Assembly: GCA_045599645.1 (NCBI GenBank)
Contig: JAZRWI010000003.1
Location: forward strand, 1 to 64,000
DNA length: 64,000 bases
From: RUG334 sp045599645
Lineage (GTDB): Bacteria; Muiribacteriota; Ozemobacteria; Ozemobacterales; Ozemobacteraceae
Reading direction: 5' to 3'
The first letter of the stretch is position 1; every line of letters begins with the position of its first letter. Of the stretch, positions 63,256 to 64,000 are shown piece by piece. The translations under genes and the position numbers were made by a program. The notes beneath the pieces are model-generated. The model saw nothing but the letters and a program-made list of their open reading frames with translations. It was not told the origin of the DNA and did not search any database.

Positions 63256-64000
63256 TTATTCTTTGTCTGTTTTATCATCAATAATTACTAATTCAATTCC
63301 AGACTTATCGTCCTTCATTTTTATTTTTCCAGAAACGACTGAACCATCTTCAAGCTTAAAGCCTTTTATAGTTCTTGTGGTTTTTCCTTCAATAAGAGCT
63401 TTTATGGCAGCTTCAGATAATTTCTTTCCATAAAACTCTTTCCATACCACATAGTGACAGCCTTCTTTGAATCTGTTACACCCAAAGCCACGCTGCCCTT
63501 CAATAATTCCACCTTTACCACAAGCCGGGCAAGTTGCAATAACTTCTCTTGAAACCGGTTTAGCGCTTATAAGTCCAGACTTTTTACCCGCTGAATTATC
63601 TGCATTGTTTTCTCCATCGCTATCAGCTGCCTGATTAGGGAATTTGCGACCACCGTAGGTTTTGCTTATAGTAACAGCTAAGTCTCTTAATTCATTAGAA
63701 GATTTGATTTTGCCAACAATTTTAGTAACAAACTCAGAGATTCCATTCATGAAATCTTCGTCGTTATCTTTACCATGAGCTATATCAGCCAGTCTTTTTT
63801 CCCACTGACCAGTTAATTCCGGACTGATAATTTCAGGCTCAGCGTGATGAATAATATTGATTCCTTTTTCTGTTGGAACCAATTTTTTCTTATCGCGGAA
63901 CATATAACCCACTTTTATGAGTTTTTCGATTATTTCAGCTCTAGTTGCAGGTGTTCCAAGACCACCATCCTTCATGGCATCGCGGAGTTCTTCGTCTTCA
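63256..64000 (-). CDS. topB: DNA topoisomerase III (C-terminal part, runs off window)
   Basis: At least 248 residues of a larger protein; the reading frame stays open to the window edge at 63999, so the start and catalytic Tyr region are outside. GLGTPATRAEIIEKL (about 30 residues in from the edge) and KKLVPTEKG are hallmarks of type IA topoisomerase III. The C-terminus has a zinc ribbon CPACGKGGIIE...FGCNRFKEGC followed by AAIKALIEGKTTRTIKGF, matching TopB C-terminal domains. It relaxes supercoils and decatenates DNA. Neighbour of the rhomboid gene. Confidence 0.85.
   Translation of the reverse strand, partial: EDEELRDAMKDGGLGTPATRAEIIEKLIKVGYMFRDKKKLVPTEKGINIIHHAEPEIISPELTGQWEKRLADIAHGKDNDEDFMNGISEFVTKIVGKIKSSNELRDLAVTISKTYGGRKFPNQAADSDGENNADNSAGKKSGLISAKPVSREVIATCPACGKGGIIEGQRGFGCNRFKEGCHYVVWKEFYGKKLSEAAIKALIEGKTTRTIKGFKLEDGSVVSGKIKMKDDKSGIELVIIDDKTDKE

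Noticed and set aside
1..64000. CRISPR, tRNA, rRNA, IS elements or prophage
   Set aside because: No regular repeat-spacer array, no cloverleaf or rRNA sequence, and no transposase or integrase was found.

Overview
The window is one contiguous AT-rich bacterial chromosome segment, densely packed with genes in long co-directional runs. I see no rRNA, tRNA, CRISPR array, insertion sequence or prophage. The cell type looks Gram-negative: there is a secretin, several lipoproteins with lipobox cysteines, a probable outer-membrane beta-barrel and many Sec signal peptides. An oxygen-sensitive type of Fe-S serine dehydratase suggests an anaerobic lifestyle. The mix of many TPR/HEAT proteins, Flp-like pilins, PilMNOPQ-type genes and large secreted Ig/Kelch or beta-helix lipoproteins points to a poorly characterised deep-branching phylum. 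Candidatus Riflebacteria is my low-confidence guess; the sequence alone does not prove it.

Region 1 (1-9.1 kb, minus strand): L-serine dehydratase, then a metabolic run transcribed accB-like, accC, xseA, xseB, ispA, ispD, ispE, dxr, ispF. It holds four MEP isoprenoid enzymes plus a prenyl synthase, exonuclease VII and two acetyl-CoA carboxylase-type subunits. The BCCP-like protein lacks the biotinylated lysine. Region 2 (9.2-14.4 kb): two tandem paralogous secreted proteins of unknown role, then a minus-strand pair (GT-C membrane glycosyltransferase, TPR/beta-barrel protein).

Region 3 (14.4-27 kb, plus): a NamZ-type muramidase, three prepilin-like proteins, a zinc ribbon, CheR, a giant TPR protein, a beta-helix lipoprotein, two small Flp-type pilins behind a sigma-54 promoter with an upstream repeat array, and an SH3 protein. 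Region 4 (27-31 kb): minus-strand PrsW-like protease and TolB-like propeller, then plus-strand NagZ. Region 5 (31-38 kb): HEAT, a degenerate SpoIIE/PP2C domain, an unknown protein, TPR, then PilB and PilC.

Region 6 (37.7-43.6 kb): glycosyltransferases, DUF2304, an LtaS/sulfatase-type membrane enzyme and an STT3-type oligosaccharyltransferase. Region 7 (43.7-54 kb): a GspG-like pseudopilin, a PilM-PilN fusion, PilO, PilP-like, a lipoprotein, the secretin, a HEAT membrane protein and an inactive rhomboid-like protein. Region 8 (54-64 kb): an Ig/Kelch lipoprotein, RNase HI, an acidic membrane protein, a secreted Cys phosphatase, a LysM protein, an active-type rhomboid and the C-terminal part of topoisomerase III.

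My reading is that much of the window builds one envelope-spanning type IV pilus/type II secretion-like machine: ATPase PilB, platform PilC, the PilMN-O-P alignment complex, secretin PilQ, major and minor pilins. A glycosylation locus with an STT3 transferase sits between its parts. The Flp pilins carry no Tad machinery in the window, so they may be substrates of the PilBC-MNOPQ machine.
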